Source of the DNA: DATELY01 sp035276085
GTDB taxonomy: Bacteria > Pseudomonadota > Gammaproteobacteria > Steroidobacterales > Steroidobacteraceae
Length of the DNA: 48,496 bases
Direction: 5' to 3'
Assembly: GCA_035276085.1 (NCBI GenBank)
Contig: DATELY010000157.1
Location: forward strand, 1-48,496
Below the pieces are notes generated by a model that saw only the letters and a list, made by a program, of their open reading frames with translations, ran no database searches and had not been told where the DNA came from. The position numbers and the translations under genes are program-made. This document shows positions 8,991 through 16,190 of the stretch, piece after piece (within the stretch, counting starts at the first letter, position 1; the number at the start of each line of letters is the position of its first letter).

Positions 8991-10433
8991 ATGAACAAAG
9001 TCGTCCCGATTGGCGCGTTCGATCGCTTGCTGTTGCGTGTGGAATCGCAGCAGACACCGGCGCATACCGCATCGCTCAACATCTATCAGTTGCCACACGG
9101 AGCGGCCTCCGACTTCCTCCACGGTCTGTATGAGCGGCTCAGGCATTACCCCGTCACCGCCGCACCATTCAACTATGTGCTCGCAGGTACGCTCAAACGC
9201 CCCTTGGGGTGGCGCACCGTGGAGCACGTCGATCTCGACTATCACGTGAGGCATTCGGCCTTGCCGCGGCCCGGTGGCGAGCGCGAACTCGGCATCCTGA
9301 TCTCGCACTTGCACAGCAACCAGATGGATTTCTCGCGTCCGTTGTGGGAATTCCATCTGATCGAGGGATTGGAAGGCGAGCGCTTCGCCACGTACCTGAA
9401 GATGCACCACGCGCTCGCGGATGGTGGCGCTGTTGTGCGCATCAATATGTCGGCGATGACGGAACAGCCCGACGGTCCGATGCCTCCGCCGCCATGGGCT
9501 GCGGAATGCGCCGCACCAACCGCAGCGTCGTCGAAAAAGCCGAAGGCGGTTTCGAGCCGAGGCGCGAAAGAAGACTCACCGGGATTGTTCCGCGCGCTCA
9601 CACGGACGGCGGTCGCGCAGATCACGCGTCGCACGGATGGACTCGTGGGACCGTATGCTGCGCCGCGCTGCATGTTGAATGGACCGCTGACGCCATCGCG
9701 GCGCTACGCGACTCAGTCCTACGACATCGCACGTCTCAAAGCGCTGGCGAAGGTCACGGGCGGAACGATCAACGACATCATCCTGGAAATTTGCAGCGCA
9801 GCGATTCGGCGCTATCTGATCGAATTGAATGCCTTACCCAAGAAGTCGCTCATCGGGTCTGTGCCGGTCGCACTGGAGCGGAAAGCCGAGGAAACACTCG
9901 GCAGCGTCGTCGGGCTCATCACGACGACATTGGCCACGCACATTGCCGATCCCAAAGAAAGGCTCATGGCGATCATGGATTCCTCGCGTCAGGCGAAGGC
10001 CAATCTCTTTGCGATGCCGAAGTGGAAAATCGACATCTACAACGCAATCGTGATGTTGCCCTTCGCCCGCGGGCGCGTGTCGCGGCGTGCGAAACCGGTC
10101 GGCCTCATGGGCAACGTGCCCATATCGAATGTTCCTGGCCCGAAACGGAAGCTGTACTTCCAGGGAGCGGAAGTCGAGGCGATGTATCCCTGCGCCGTGA
10201 TCATGCAAGGCTACGCGCTCAACATCACCGCGCGCAGCTACCACCACACGATCAATCTCGGCTTCCTGGGTTGTCGCGATCTGTTGCCGCACTTCCAACA
10301 TCTGGCCGTGTACACGGGCGAAGCATTGACTGAGCTGGAGCGTGTCTATGGGCTCGGATCGCCCCAGTATCAGCATCGGGTCGCGCCTGCCGAGCGGGTG
10401 GCACAGGCCCATTCGGTTGCCCATCCCGCATGA
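8991..10433 (+). CDS. Wax ester synthase/diacylglycerol acyltransferase (WS/DGAT), copy 2
   Basis: 480 residues from the ATG (MNKVVPIGAFDRLLLRVES). An in-frame GTG at 8967 would add eight residues without improving the N-terminus. The active-site motif HHALADG falls at 139-145, exactly where copy 1 has it; RPLWEFHLIEGL and ISNVPGPKRKLYF are the other conserved blocks. The two copies differ strongly outside these motifs, so this is not a recent duplication. Different acceptor specificity, for example alcohol versus diacylglycerol, is possible. Its stop overlaps the start of the next gene (ATGA), so it is translationally coupled to the acyl-CoA synthetase, which would supply its acyl-CoA substrate. 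Confidence 0.92.
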   Translation: MNKVVPIGAFDRLLLRVESQQTPAHTASLNIYQLPHGAASDFLHGLYERLRHYPVTAAPFNYVLAGTLKRPLGWRTVEHVDLDYHVRHSALPRPGGERELGILISHLHSNQMDFSRPLWEFHLIEGLEGERFATYLKMHHALADGGAVVRINMSAMTEQPDGPMPPPPWAAECAAPTAASSKKPKAVSSRGAKEDSPGLFRALTRTAVAQITRRTDGLVGPYAAPRCMLNGPLTPSRRYATQSYDIARLKALAKVTGGTINDIILEICSAAIRRYLIELNALPKKSLIGSVPVALERKAEETLGSVVGLITTTLATHIADPKERLMAIMDSSRQAKANLFAMPKWKIDIYNAIVMLPFARGRVSRRAKPVGLMGNVPISNVPGPKRKLYFQGAEVEAMYPCAVIMQGYALNITARSYHHTINLGFLGCRDLLPHFQHLAVYTGEALTELERVYGLGSPQYQHRVAPAERVAQAHSVAHPA

Positions 10434-12136
10434 CTCAGGCAGCCCCCACCTTCAGTCAGATTGCGACACAACTCACCGCGCCCGGTCAGACGTTCGAGAC
10501 CGAGCGCGTGCGGATTCGCGGCGTCGATGTAACGAGCTGGAAGAATGCCCCGCCCACGCTGCGTCACATCTTCGAAGGCTCGCGACGGTTTGCGGATCGC
10601 ACCTACATGGTCTACGAACGCGAGTCGCTCACCTTCGATGAGCACCATCGCCGCGTCGTCGCACTCGCGCACGCACTCGTGAACGATTCTGGCATTCGCA
10701 AGGGCGATCGCGTTGCCCTCGCGATGCGCAACTATCCCGAGTGGTCGATTGCGTTCTGGGCTGTCGCTGCGACGGGTGCGGTGGTCGTGCCGTTGAATGC
10801 CTGGTGGACGGGTCCGGAGCTGGCGTATGGACTCACCGATTCGGGCGCACGACTGCTGATTGCCGACGGCGATCGTGCTCTGCGGCTGTCGCAGGAGCTC
10901 GATTTGTCGCGCCTTGCCGGCCTCATCGTGGCGCGCGGCAAGAATCTCGCTACGGGCTGGGCGGACTTTGAGCAGTTGCTCGCCAGGCACGCTTCGGATC
11001 CCACGTTGCCCAACGTCGAATCGCTCGGGCCAGACGATCCGGCAACCATCTTCTATACGTCGGGCACGACGGGCTTTCCCAAAGGAGCGCTCGGCACTCA
11101 TCGGAACATGTGCTCCATGGCGCTCACGCTGGGGTTTCTCGGTGTGCGTGCGCTGCTGCGCGAAGGCGGCTCGCCGCAGGATCTGGCCGCGATGCAGAAC
11201 GTGCAGCAAGTGCTCCTGCTGGCAGTGCCGCTGTTTCACGTCGTCGGCAGTCATGGTGTGCTGCTGAGCGCGCTCGTCGCCGGCAGCAAGATCGTGATGA
11301 TGTACAAGTGGGATCCGCAGCGGGCGCTCGAGGCCATCGAACGTGAGCGCGTGACCGTGCTCACCGCGACGCCGACCATGATCTGGCAGCTGGTGGACCA
11401 TCCCGATATCGGCGAACGCGATTTGTCATCGGTGCGCTCCGTGGGATACGGCGGTGCGCCCGCGCCGCCGGAACTGCGCCGCCGCGTTGCGGAGTTGATG
11501 CCGGCTGCGCTGCCCGGTACCGGCTACGGCATTACGGAGGCTTCTTCTGTCGTGAGCGGCCTCCACGGTGCGGATTACAGCGGCAGAGCGGATAGCGCCG
11601 GCGTTGCCGTCCCGATCTGCGATGTGATCGCCGTCGATGACGAGGGCAGGGAAGTCCCGCGCGGGCAACTGGGCGAGCTGTGGATCAAGGGTGTCAATGT
11701 CGTTGCAGGCTATTGGAACAAGCCCGAAGCGACGGCGCAGAGCTTCACCGATGGGTGGTTCCACTCCGGCGACATCGGCCGCATCGATGAGGCTGGTTTC
11801 ATCTACATCGTGGATCGCAAGAAGGACATCATCATTCGCGGCGGCGAGAACGTGTACTGCGCGGAAGTCGAAGCCGCGCTGATGGACTATCCGGGCGTGA
11901 AAGGGGCCGCCGTGGTTGGTCTGCCTCATCGCGTTTTGGGTGAAGAGGTCGGTGCAGTGGTGCAGATCGATCCGGCACAGAACGTCACGGCTGCGGATCT
12001 GCAACAGCATGCGGCGAAGAAGCTCGCTGCGTTCAAGGTGCCGAGCCGCATCTGGCTGCGTGAAGATCCGCTACCCTTGGGCGCAACCGGCAAGATCATG
12101 AAGCGCGAGCTGCGCGATCGGCTCCTCGCATCGTGA
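10430..12136 (+). CDS. Acyl-CoA synthetase of the AMP-forming (class I adenylate-forming) family
   Basis: 568 residues. The enzyme activates a carboxylic acid, probably a medium- or long-chain fatty acid, with ATP and couples it to CoA. The AMP-binding signature YTSGTTGFPKG lies at 209-219, followed by GYGITEAS, DGWFHSGDIG, the DRKKDIIIRGGENV hinge region and the C-terminal TGKIMKREL that carries the catalytic lysine. No signal peptide. It begins inside the stop codon of the second WS/DGAT gene (4-base overlap), which argues for a shared mRNA and for feeding acyl-CoA into wax ester or TAG synthesis. Chain-length preference is not readable from the motifs. Confidence 0.93.
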   Translation: MTQAAPTFSQIATQLTAPGQTFETERVRIRGVDVTSWKNAPPTLRHIFEGSRRFADRTYMVYERESLTFDEHHRRVVALAHALVNDSGIRKGDRVALAMRNYPEWSIAFWAVAATGAVVVPLNAWWTGPELAYGLTDSGARLLIADGDRALRLSQELDLSRLAGLIVARGKNLATGWADFEQLLARHASDPTLPNVESLGPDDPATIFYTSGTTGFPKGALGTHRNMCSMALTLGFLGVRALLREGGSPQDLAAMQNVQQVLLLAVPLFHVVGSHGVLLSALVAGSKIVMMYKWDPQRALEAIERERVTVLTATPTMIWQLVDHPDIGERDLSSVRSVGYGGAPAPPELRRRVAELMPAALPGTGYGITEASSVVSGLHGADYSGRADSAGVAVPICDVIAVDDEGREVPRGQLGELWIKGVNVVAGYWNKPEATAQSFTDGWFHSGDIGRIDEAGFIYIVDRKKDIIIRGGENVYCAEVEAALMDYPGVKGAAVVGLPHRVLGEEVGAVVQIDPAQNVTAADLQQHAAKKLAAFKVPSRIWLREDPLPLGATGKIMKRELRDRLLAS

Positions 12137-12192
12137 ATGGCGCGTACACGTTCGCCCGCGTCTGAGTTCGATCGTCCGCCACAAGGCACGGC

Positions 12193-13416
12193 GTGATCAT
12201 CTCCGCTGGAAGCTATCTTGCACTCACGCTGATTGCAGCGTTCATGGCTGTAAGCGCAGTCGTCAAGAGTCCCTTGCATCGTCGGGGCGCGGCCGTGTGG
12301 TTCGCATTGGGATTTCCTGCATTCCACTTTCCGGGAACGTTGTTGTTCATCGGCGCGATCGTCACGCTCGTCGCGGGACTACACGGTGTGTTTCAGTCTC
12401 GGCTTGGGCTTCTGTCGCTGTTGCCGGCAGCCATCGGGGCCTATGCAGTGTGCATCGTGAAGGTTCGATCGTATGCGACTCACGCGGCATTCGACCGCGC
12501 GCTGGAACAGACGCTCGGACCCGGCTTTCGCGGCAATGCTCAGCCCCGGATGGAGAACCCGATTTCGCGCAATCCGTTCAGACTGCGACGACCCGGTGTG
12601 ACGGTGTCATCGGACGTGCGCTACGGTGACGCCGGCATCCGCAATCTGCTCGACGTCTATCAGGCAGTGCCTCGAGTGCGGCGGGCGGCGCCGGTCTTTC
12701 TCTGGTTGCACGGTGGCGCGTGGGTGATGGGCCACAAGACGCAGCAGGGCCTGCCGCTGCTGTACTCGCTGGCTCAGCGCGGCTGGCTGTGCGTCAGCAT
12801 GAATTACCGGCTCGGACCTGCGAGCCGCTTTCCCGCCTCGCTGATCGATGTGAAGCGTGCGATCGCATGGGTCCGGCAACATGCACCGACCTATGGCGGT
12901 GATCCCTCCTTCATCGTTGCGTCGGGCGGATCCGCTGGCGCGCATCTCGCGGCGCTGGCCGCTTTGACGCCGAATCAACCGGAGTATCAGCCCGGGTTCG
13001 AAACGGTGGACACCATGCTCGCCGGCGTTGTGCCGCTGTATGGTCGCTTCGATTTCATCGATCGCAGCGGCGTCGTGCGGCACAAGGAATTCCTCATGGA
13101 TTTCCTCGGCACCAAGGTCATGCCGGGCCTTTATGCGGATGACCCGCGTAGTTGGGATCTGGCTTCGCCGATCGCACTGGTCGGTGAGCGCGCGCCACCC
13201 ATGCTCGTCGCCCACGGGACTCACGACAGTCTGATTCCCATCGGCGAGGCGGCGGCGTTCGTCACCGCGTTGCGCGCCATTTCCAGGCAACCGGTCGTCT
13301 TTGCATCGCTCGAAGGCGCGCAACACGCGTGGGATTTGTTCAACACGCCGTGGACGCGCCATACCGTTTCAGCGGTGCATACGTTCTGTGAATACCTCTA
13401 CGACAACCGTCAGTAG
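12193..13416 (+). CDS. Alpha/beta hydrolase of the hormone-sensitive-lipase/acetyl-esterase type
   Basis: 407 residues. The first 90 residues contain three hydrophobic segments, so the enzyme is probably anchored in the inner membrane. The catalytic domain follows: oxyanion-hole motif HGGAW (173-177), nucleophile elbow GGSAG with Ser247, Asp345 in GTHDSLIP, and His378 in GAQHAWD. This is a complete Ser-Asp-His triad with the HSL-type HGG motif. The start is GTG; the 56-base gap after the synthetase gene is compatible with an operon. By context it may hydrolyse stored acyl esters or act as a steryl/wax esterase; the substrate is inferred from position only. It ends 10 bases from the convergent TetR gene. 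Confidence 0.88.
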   Translation: MIISAGSYLALTLIAAFMAVSAVVKSPLHRRGAAVWFALGFPAFHFPGTLLFIGAIVTLVAGLHGVFQSRLGLLSLLPAAIGAYAVCIVKVRSYATHAAFDRALEQTLGPGFRGNAQPRMENPISRNPFRLRRPGVTVSSDVRYGDAGIRNLLDVYQAVPRVRRAAPVFLWLHGGAWVMGHKTQQGLPLLYSLAQRGWLCVSMNYRLGPASRFPASLIDVKRAIAWVRQHAPTYGGDPSFIVASGGSAGAHLAALAALTPNQPEYQPGFETVDTMLAGVVPLYGRFDFIDRSGVVRHKEFLMDFLGTKVMPGLYADDPRSWDLASPIALVGERAPPMLVAHGTHDSLIPIGEAAAFVTALRAISRQPVVFASLEGAQHAWDLFNTPWTRHTVSAVHTFCEYLYDNRQ

Positions 13417-13426
13417 CGGACGTGAG

Positions 13427-14059
13427 TCATCCCAGATACTTGCTGCGCAGATACGTCATGTACAGACGCGCGTTATCGGCAAGATAGGGCGTCAAGAGCG
13501 TGAGCACGTGATAAGCCGCGCGGCCTGCCGTATGACCCTCGGGCTGGCCGGCTTGCCACAAGCGGGCGAAGGTGTACCAACACGTTGCGGTCAGCACCAT
13601 CTGTACCGCGAGATCGTCCACTTCTTCGGGTTTGGCGCGGATCACGGACGCCTTCGCCAGCGCCGAGCACATCTGGTGAGCCGCTGCCACGCAATGCACC
13701 GTGATGAGCTGTAACCGCTGCGCGATGCGCGCTGATTCGCGCACGAGAAAATCGACGTCGCGATAGATGAAGCGGTATTCCTCGAAGGTCTCCAGCGCAA
13801 GATGCAGAACCAGCCACAAATCGTCCAGCGCAGTGATCGTCGCGCTGGGGGCGATGATGGTCTCGATGCGGTCCTGAAAGCGGCGGATCAGCACGTCCGC
13901 AATCTGCTCTTTCGTCTTGAAGTGGTAGTGCAGATTGCCGGAGCTGATATCGAGCTCGGCGGCAATGCGGTTCAGGGACGTCTTGCCGATGCCGCTGGCG
14001 TTGAAGAGCTCGAGGCTCGTGCTCAGGATGCGGTTGCGAGTGCTGTCACGGTGGCTCAT
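13427..14059 (-). CDS. TetR/AcrR-family transcriptional regulator
   Basis: 210 residues. The N-terminal 50 residues form the TetR helix-turn-helix: TRNRILSTSLELFNASGIG, then TSLNRIAAELDISSGNLHYHFKTKEQI, where the recognition helix and the YHF-K signature are clear. The rest is a helical ligand-binding domain with a long hydrophobic face. It lies downstream of the PHA-granule genes on the same strand and faces the WS/DGAT operon. Regulation of storage-lipid or PHA genes in response to an acyl-CoA-type ligand is a reasonable guess, but no operator was identified. The 24-base gap to the phasin gene suggests co-transcription. No good ribosome-binding site is visible. Confidence 0.93.
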   Translation of the reverse strand: MSHRDSTRNRILSTSLELFNASGIGKTSLNRIAAELDISSGNLHYHFKTKEQIADVLIRRFQDRIETIIAPSATITALDDLWLVLHLALETFEEYRFIYRDVDFLVRESARIAQRLQLITVHCVAAAHQMCSALAKASVIRAKPEEVDDLAVQMVLTATCWYTFARLWQAGQPEGHTAGRAAYHVLTLLTPYLADNARLYMTYLRSKYLG

Positions 14060-14083
14060 TGCGAGGCCGCTTGGCAGATCGCG

Positions 14084-14479
14084 CTACCTCTTCGTCCGCT
14101 TGGCGGGACGGGCACGGCGCAGTCGCTCGACCTCCGCCGACAAGTGGTCGACGCGCGCCATCAACTCACGCAGCTGTTGCGGTGACGGCATGCCGGCATG
14201 CGAGAGCGAATTGAGCACGCGCTGATCGAACACCTCTTCCAGCTTCTTGATGCCACCCTGAAGCGATTCGGCCAATGCGCCCGGACTGATCGGCCCACCC
14301 AGTTTGCTGCCGCGGGCCAGCGCGTTTGCGCCGACTTCCCAGAGCTTTCGTTGCGCGTCCATGATTTGTGAGGTCACGCCGCTCGATGGCGATCCTGCTG
14401 AAGCGCGGTCGTGCGCAGGGTGATCGGTGGGTGAGCGACGGCGGACAGCGGGGCGTGATGACTTCGGACGCTTCGGCAT
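14084..14479 (-). CDS. Phasin-like polyhydroxyalkanoate granule-associated protein
   Basis: 131 residues. The core resembles PhaF/PhaI-type phasins: a helical segment LWEVGANALARG, then KLEEVFDQRVLNSL, a short turn ending in PSPQQLRELMARVDHL, and a final coiled-coil helix SAEVERL. Phasins coat storage granules and control their size and number. An Arg/Ser/Pro-rich N-terminal tail of about 35 residues and a basic C-terminus (RRARPAKRTKR) flank the core; such basic tails allow PhaF to bind nucleoid DNA. An AAAGG ribosome-binding site precedes the ATG. The start lies 3 bases after the stop of the PHA-granule system gene, so the two are one operon. Confidence 0.8.
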   Translation of the reverse strand: MPKRPKSSRPAVRRRSPTDHPAHDRASAGSPSSGVTSQIMDAQRKLWEVGANALARGSKLGGPISPGALAESLQGGIKKLEEVFDQRVLNSLSHAGMPSPQQLRELMARVDHLSAEVERLRRARPAKRTKR

Positions 14480-14482
14480 GGT

Positions 14483-14791
14483 TCAACCTTTGCGACGTGC
14501 AGGGCGCGCGCGCTGGGCAGATAGTTGTTCGTCGAGCGTGCGTTCGATCGCGCGGTGGATCGAATCGCTGAAGGCCGTGAGGAGAAATCCGAGTCGAACG
14601 TCCAGCTGCAACTCTTTGGGTGCCAGGCGCAACGTGCCTGTGGCGCTGGCGCGCTCGAAATGCAGCGTGTCGCCTTCCCAATGGGACTGCATGCCGTATT
14701 CGGATTTCAGCTGCGCGGCAATCGAGTCTGCCGCTGCAACGGCGTCATCGTGAGCGAGCGTGTGCTGGCGGCGAATGGAAATCCGGCTCAA
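14483..14791 (-). CDS. PHA system protein (PHA_gran_rgn family)
   Basis: 102 residues beginning MSRISIRRQHTL. The whole protein matches the small family found next to PHA granule genes: an Arg/His-rich first strand, a central HWEGDTLHFER motif, then GTLRLAPKELQLDVRLGFLL and a C-terminal helix IERTLDEQL. The precise function is not established; members are tied to polyhydroxyalkanoate synthesis loci. The start codon is TTG with AGGGG about 7 bases upstream; no in-frame ATG is available at the right place. It sits directly upstream of the phasin-like gene (3-base gap). Confidence 0.85.
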   Translation of the reverse strand: MSRISIRRQHTLAHDDAVAAADSIAAQLKSEYGMQSHWEGDTLHFERASATGTLRLAPKELQLDVRLGFLLTAFSDSIHRAIERTLDEQLSAQRARPARRKG

Positions 14792-14929
14792 TTGCGGGCC
14801 CCTGGCGTCGAGCTGAGCTCATGACACGACATGCTAAGGCCCCAGCCGCTCGAGTGGCCATCGCGGGATTACGCAGAGGTGAGGATGGGGGCGCGGCATC
14901 GCGCCCCTCGTATTTCGACGGTCGATCGA

Positions 14930-15457
14930 TCAAGCGCGCTTGGCTCGGCCGCGTGTGGCGCGGCGCTTCGCCTTGGTCACGGACGTGCGCGCAGGCTTGC
15001 GCTTCGGCGCAATGCGTTCATAGGCCGTTTCGGCGCCTCGAGCCATACGGACGGACAGCTCACGCGCCAGCTTCACGCTCGGCAGCGCCGCCTTCTCGAC
15101 ATAGCCCAGGTACTTCTGCGCGTAGGGATTCTCGACGGCGACGACGCGCTCGCCCACTTTCTCGACGGCGGAGATGGCCGTGTCGTAGAACTTGTTCACG
15201 GTCTTGTCGGCGCCGGCGGAGACGTCTTCGATGCGCTGGCTGCAGAAATTCCGCACCTTGCCGCTGCTGTCGACGAGCGTCACGCGCAGATTCTTGTTGA
15301 AGCGGCCCGCACGCTCTTCCAGTGCGCGCTCCAAGCGCACGCCGATCCCTTGTGCCAGCCGGACACCGCCCAGGCGATAGGCTTCGATCACGGATTTGAG
15401 CGCCTTGCGATTGTTCTCCAACACGTCGTTGAGCAGTGAACCGACGGACTCCGACAT
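14930..15457 (-). CDS. Phasin-like protein with lysine/arginine/alanine-rich tail
   Basis: 175 residues without signal peptide or membrane segment. Residues 1-140 are predicted to be mostly amphipathic helix (LLNDVLENNRKALKSVIEAY; ADKTVNKFYDTAISAVEKV), the build of a phasin. The last 35 residues (from PKRKPARTS to the end) are strongly basic and Ala/Thr-rich, recalling the DNA-binding tail of PhaF or histone-like proteins. The ribosome-binding site GAGGTGA lies 4-5 bases from the ATG. It heads the minus-strand set of granule genes, 138 bases upstream of the PHA_gran_rgn gene. The phasin label rests on composition and context; a general granule- or nucleoid-associated protein is the alternative. 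Confidence 0.65.
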   Translation of the reverse strand: MSESVGSLLNDVLENNRKALKSVIEAYRLGGVRLAQGIGVRLERALEERAGRFNKNLRVTLVDSSGKVRNFCSQRIEDVSAGADKTVNKFYDTAISAVEKVGERVVAVENPYAQKYLGYVEKAALPSVKLARELSVRMARGAETAYERIAPKRKPARTSVTKAKRRATRGRAKRA

Positions 15458-15548
15458 ACGTCACCTCAATCATGGATTTGGACTGAGTGCATCCTCCGGC
15501 GGAATGGCTGGTGAATGAAACCTCACGTGCAGCGAAAGTTAGGGAGCC

Positions 15549-15727
15549 CACCCTAGCAGCGAATGGCACTAAATTAAGACGCAGATGCAAATTCTTTGCG
15601 GGCTTGGGGCTTGGGGTGTGAGGCTTGGGCCAGAGAGGAGTCCTTTAGATTCTGGCCCATGTCCCAGGCCCCAAGCCCCACGACCTGCTGGCATCGCCTT
15701 AACTTAGCGCCATTCCACCCTAGCAGC
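15549..15727. mobile_element. MITE-like element with terminal inverted repeats and 12-base flanking direct repeats
   Basis: A 155-bp body (15561-15715) begins GAATGGCACTAAATTAAG and ends with its inverted copy CTTAACTTAGCGCCATTC (16 of 18 positions complementary). Immediately outside each end is the same 12-mer, CACCCTAGCAGC (15549-15560 and 15716-15727), as expected of a target-site duplication. The body has no open frame of useful length and contains a long hairpin. A 10-13-bp duplication is typical of IS4-type transposition, so the inferred mobiliser is an IS4-like transposase encoded elsewhere. Confidence 0.72.
15605..15680. repeat. Variable-arm hairpin built of GGCTTGG heptamers with a GGCCAGA core
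   Basis: The left side runs as heptamers from 15601 (GGCTTGG, GGCTTGG, GGTGTGA, GGCTTGG) and then GCCAGAG. The 29-base arm 15605-15633 pairs with 15652-15680 with about five mismatches around an 18-base loop. It lies inside the MITE-like element. The same layout recurs at 27808 and 38345, and a half copy is at 15944. Confidence 0.75.
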
Positions 15728-15741
15728 CTGTCGGACTTAGG
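15720..15741 (+). repeat. Single arm of the AGCCTGTCGGACTTAGG inverted-repeat element
   Basis: This 22-mer matches the reverse complement of the right arm at 26313-26334 in 21 of 22 positions and the left arm at 26270-26291 in 20 of 22. The MITE-like element lies inside this sequence: its duplicated 12-mer contains the first bases of this arm. That implies the arm was present before the insertion. Confidence 0.65.
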
Positions 15742-15898
15742 GATGGGCGACACGCTGGGTCGCTTCAGCAGTGCTTTGTAGCGATGCCTCGAGGTTGAAT
15801 CCATTCGGCATCGCAAGCGGACAGCGAAACAGTCCGATGCTCAAACCTGACTCGACCGGCGCGATGCGATCGACCAGCCGCGGCACGCTATTGCGCAT
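15737..15898 (-). pseudogene. Short ORF or gene remnant of 53 codons
   Basis: Starting from ATG, the frame reads MRNSVPRLVDRIAPVESG and continues to a TAA placed inside the AGCCTGTCGGACTTAGG arm. The frame is also open for 15 codons upstream of the ATG, to a TAG inside the GGGCTAC repeat. The amino-acid composition looks protein-like, but there is no clear ribosome-binding site and I recognise no family. It may be the C-terminal stub of a gene cut at both ends by repeats. Confidence 0.25.
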
Positions 15899-15943
15899 GT
15901 TCTCGACATCGTGCAATTGCCTTTTTTTGGCCAGTATTAGAAA

Positions 15944-15982
15944 GGGCTACGGGCCACGGGCTACGGCCAGAGAGGAACCTTT
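15944..15982. repeat. Half copy of the variable-arm hairpin (GGGCTAC heptamers plus GGCCAGAGAGGA)
   Basis: Three tandem heptamers (GGGCTAC, GGGCCAC, GGGCTAC) run into GGCCAGAGAGGAACCTTTC. The core GGCCAGAGAGGA and the following CCTTT match those of the 15605 element, although the heptamers differ. No complementary right arm follows. Confidence 0.6.
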
Positions 15983-16190
15983 CATCCCTCGGGTCGTGCG
16001 CCGCGCGATGGACAACTGGCTAGTATTCGCGGCCGCCCACGGTTCCCTCATAAGCGACGCCCGTGTAATTCTGACACGCCCATACAACACCAACGCTCGC
16101 ACTTGAACGATGGGCTGTCACAGTTGAAACGGAATTCCCCCGCAGGACAATCCGCCTCTGGGGCATCATAGGAACGACTTCAGCAAGATC
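15983..16190. other. Gene-free stretch upstream of the esterase gene
   Basis: No coding frame, hairpin or tRNA was seen here. It probably carries the promoter of the following gene, but no convincing -35/-10 pair is visible. Confidence 0.4.
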
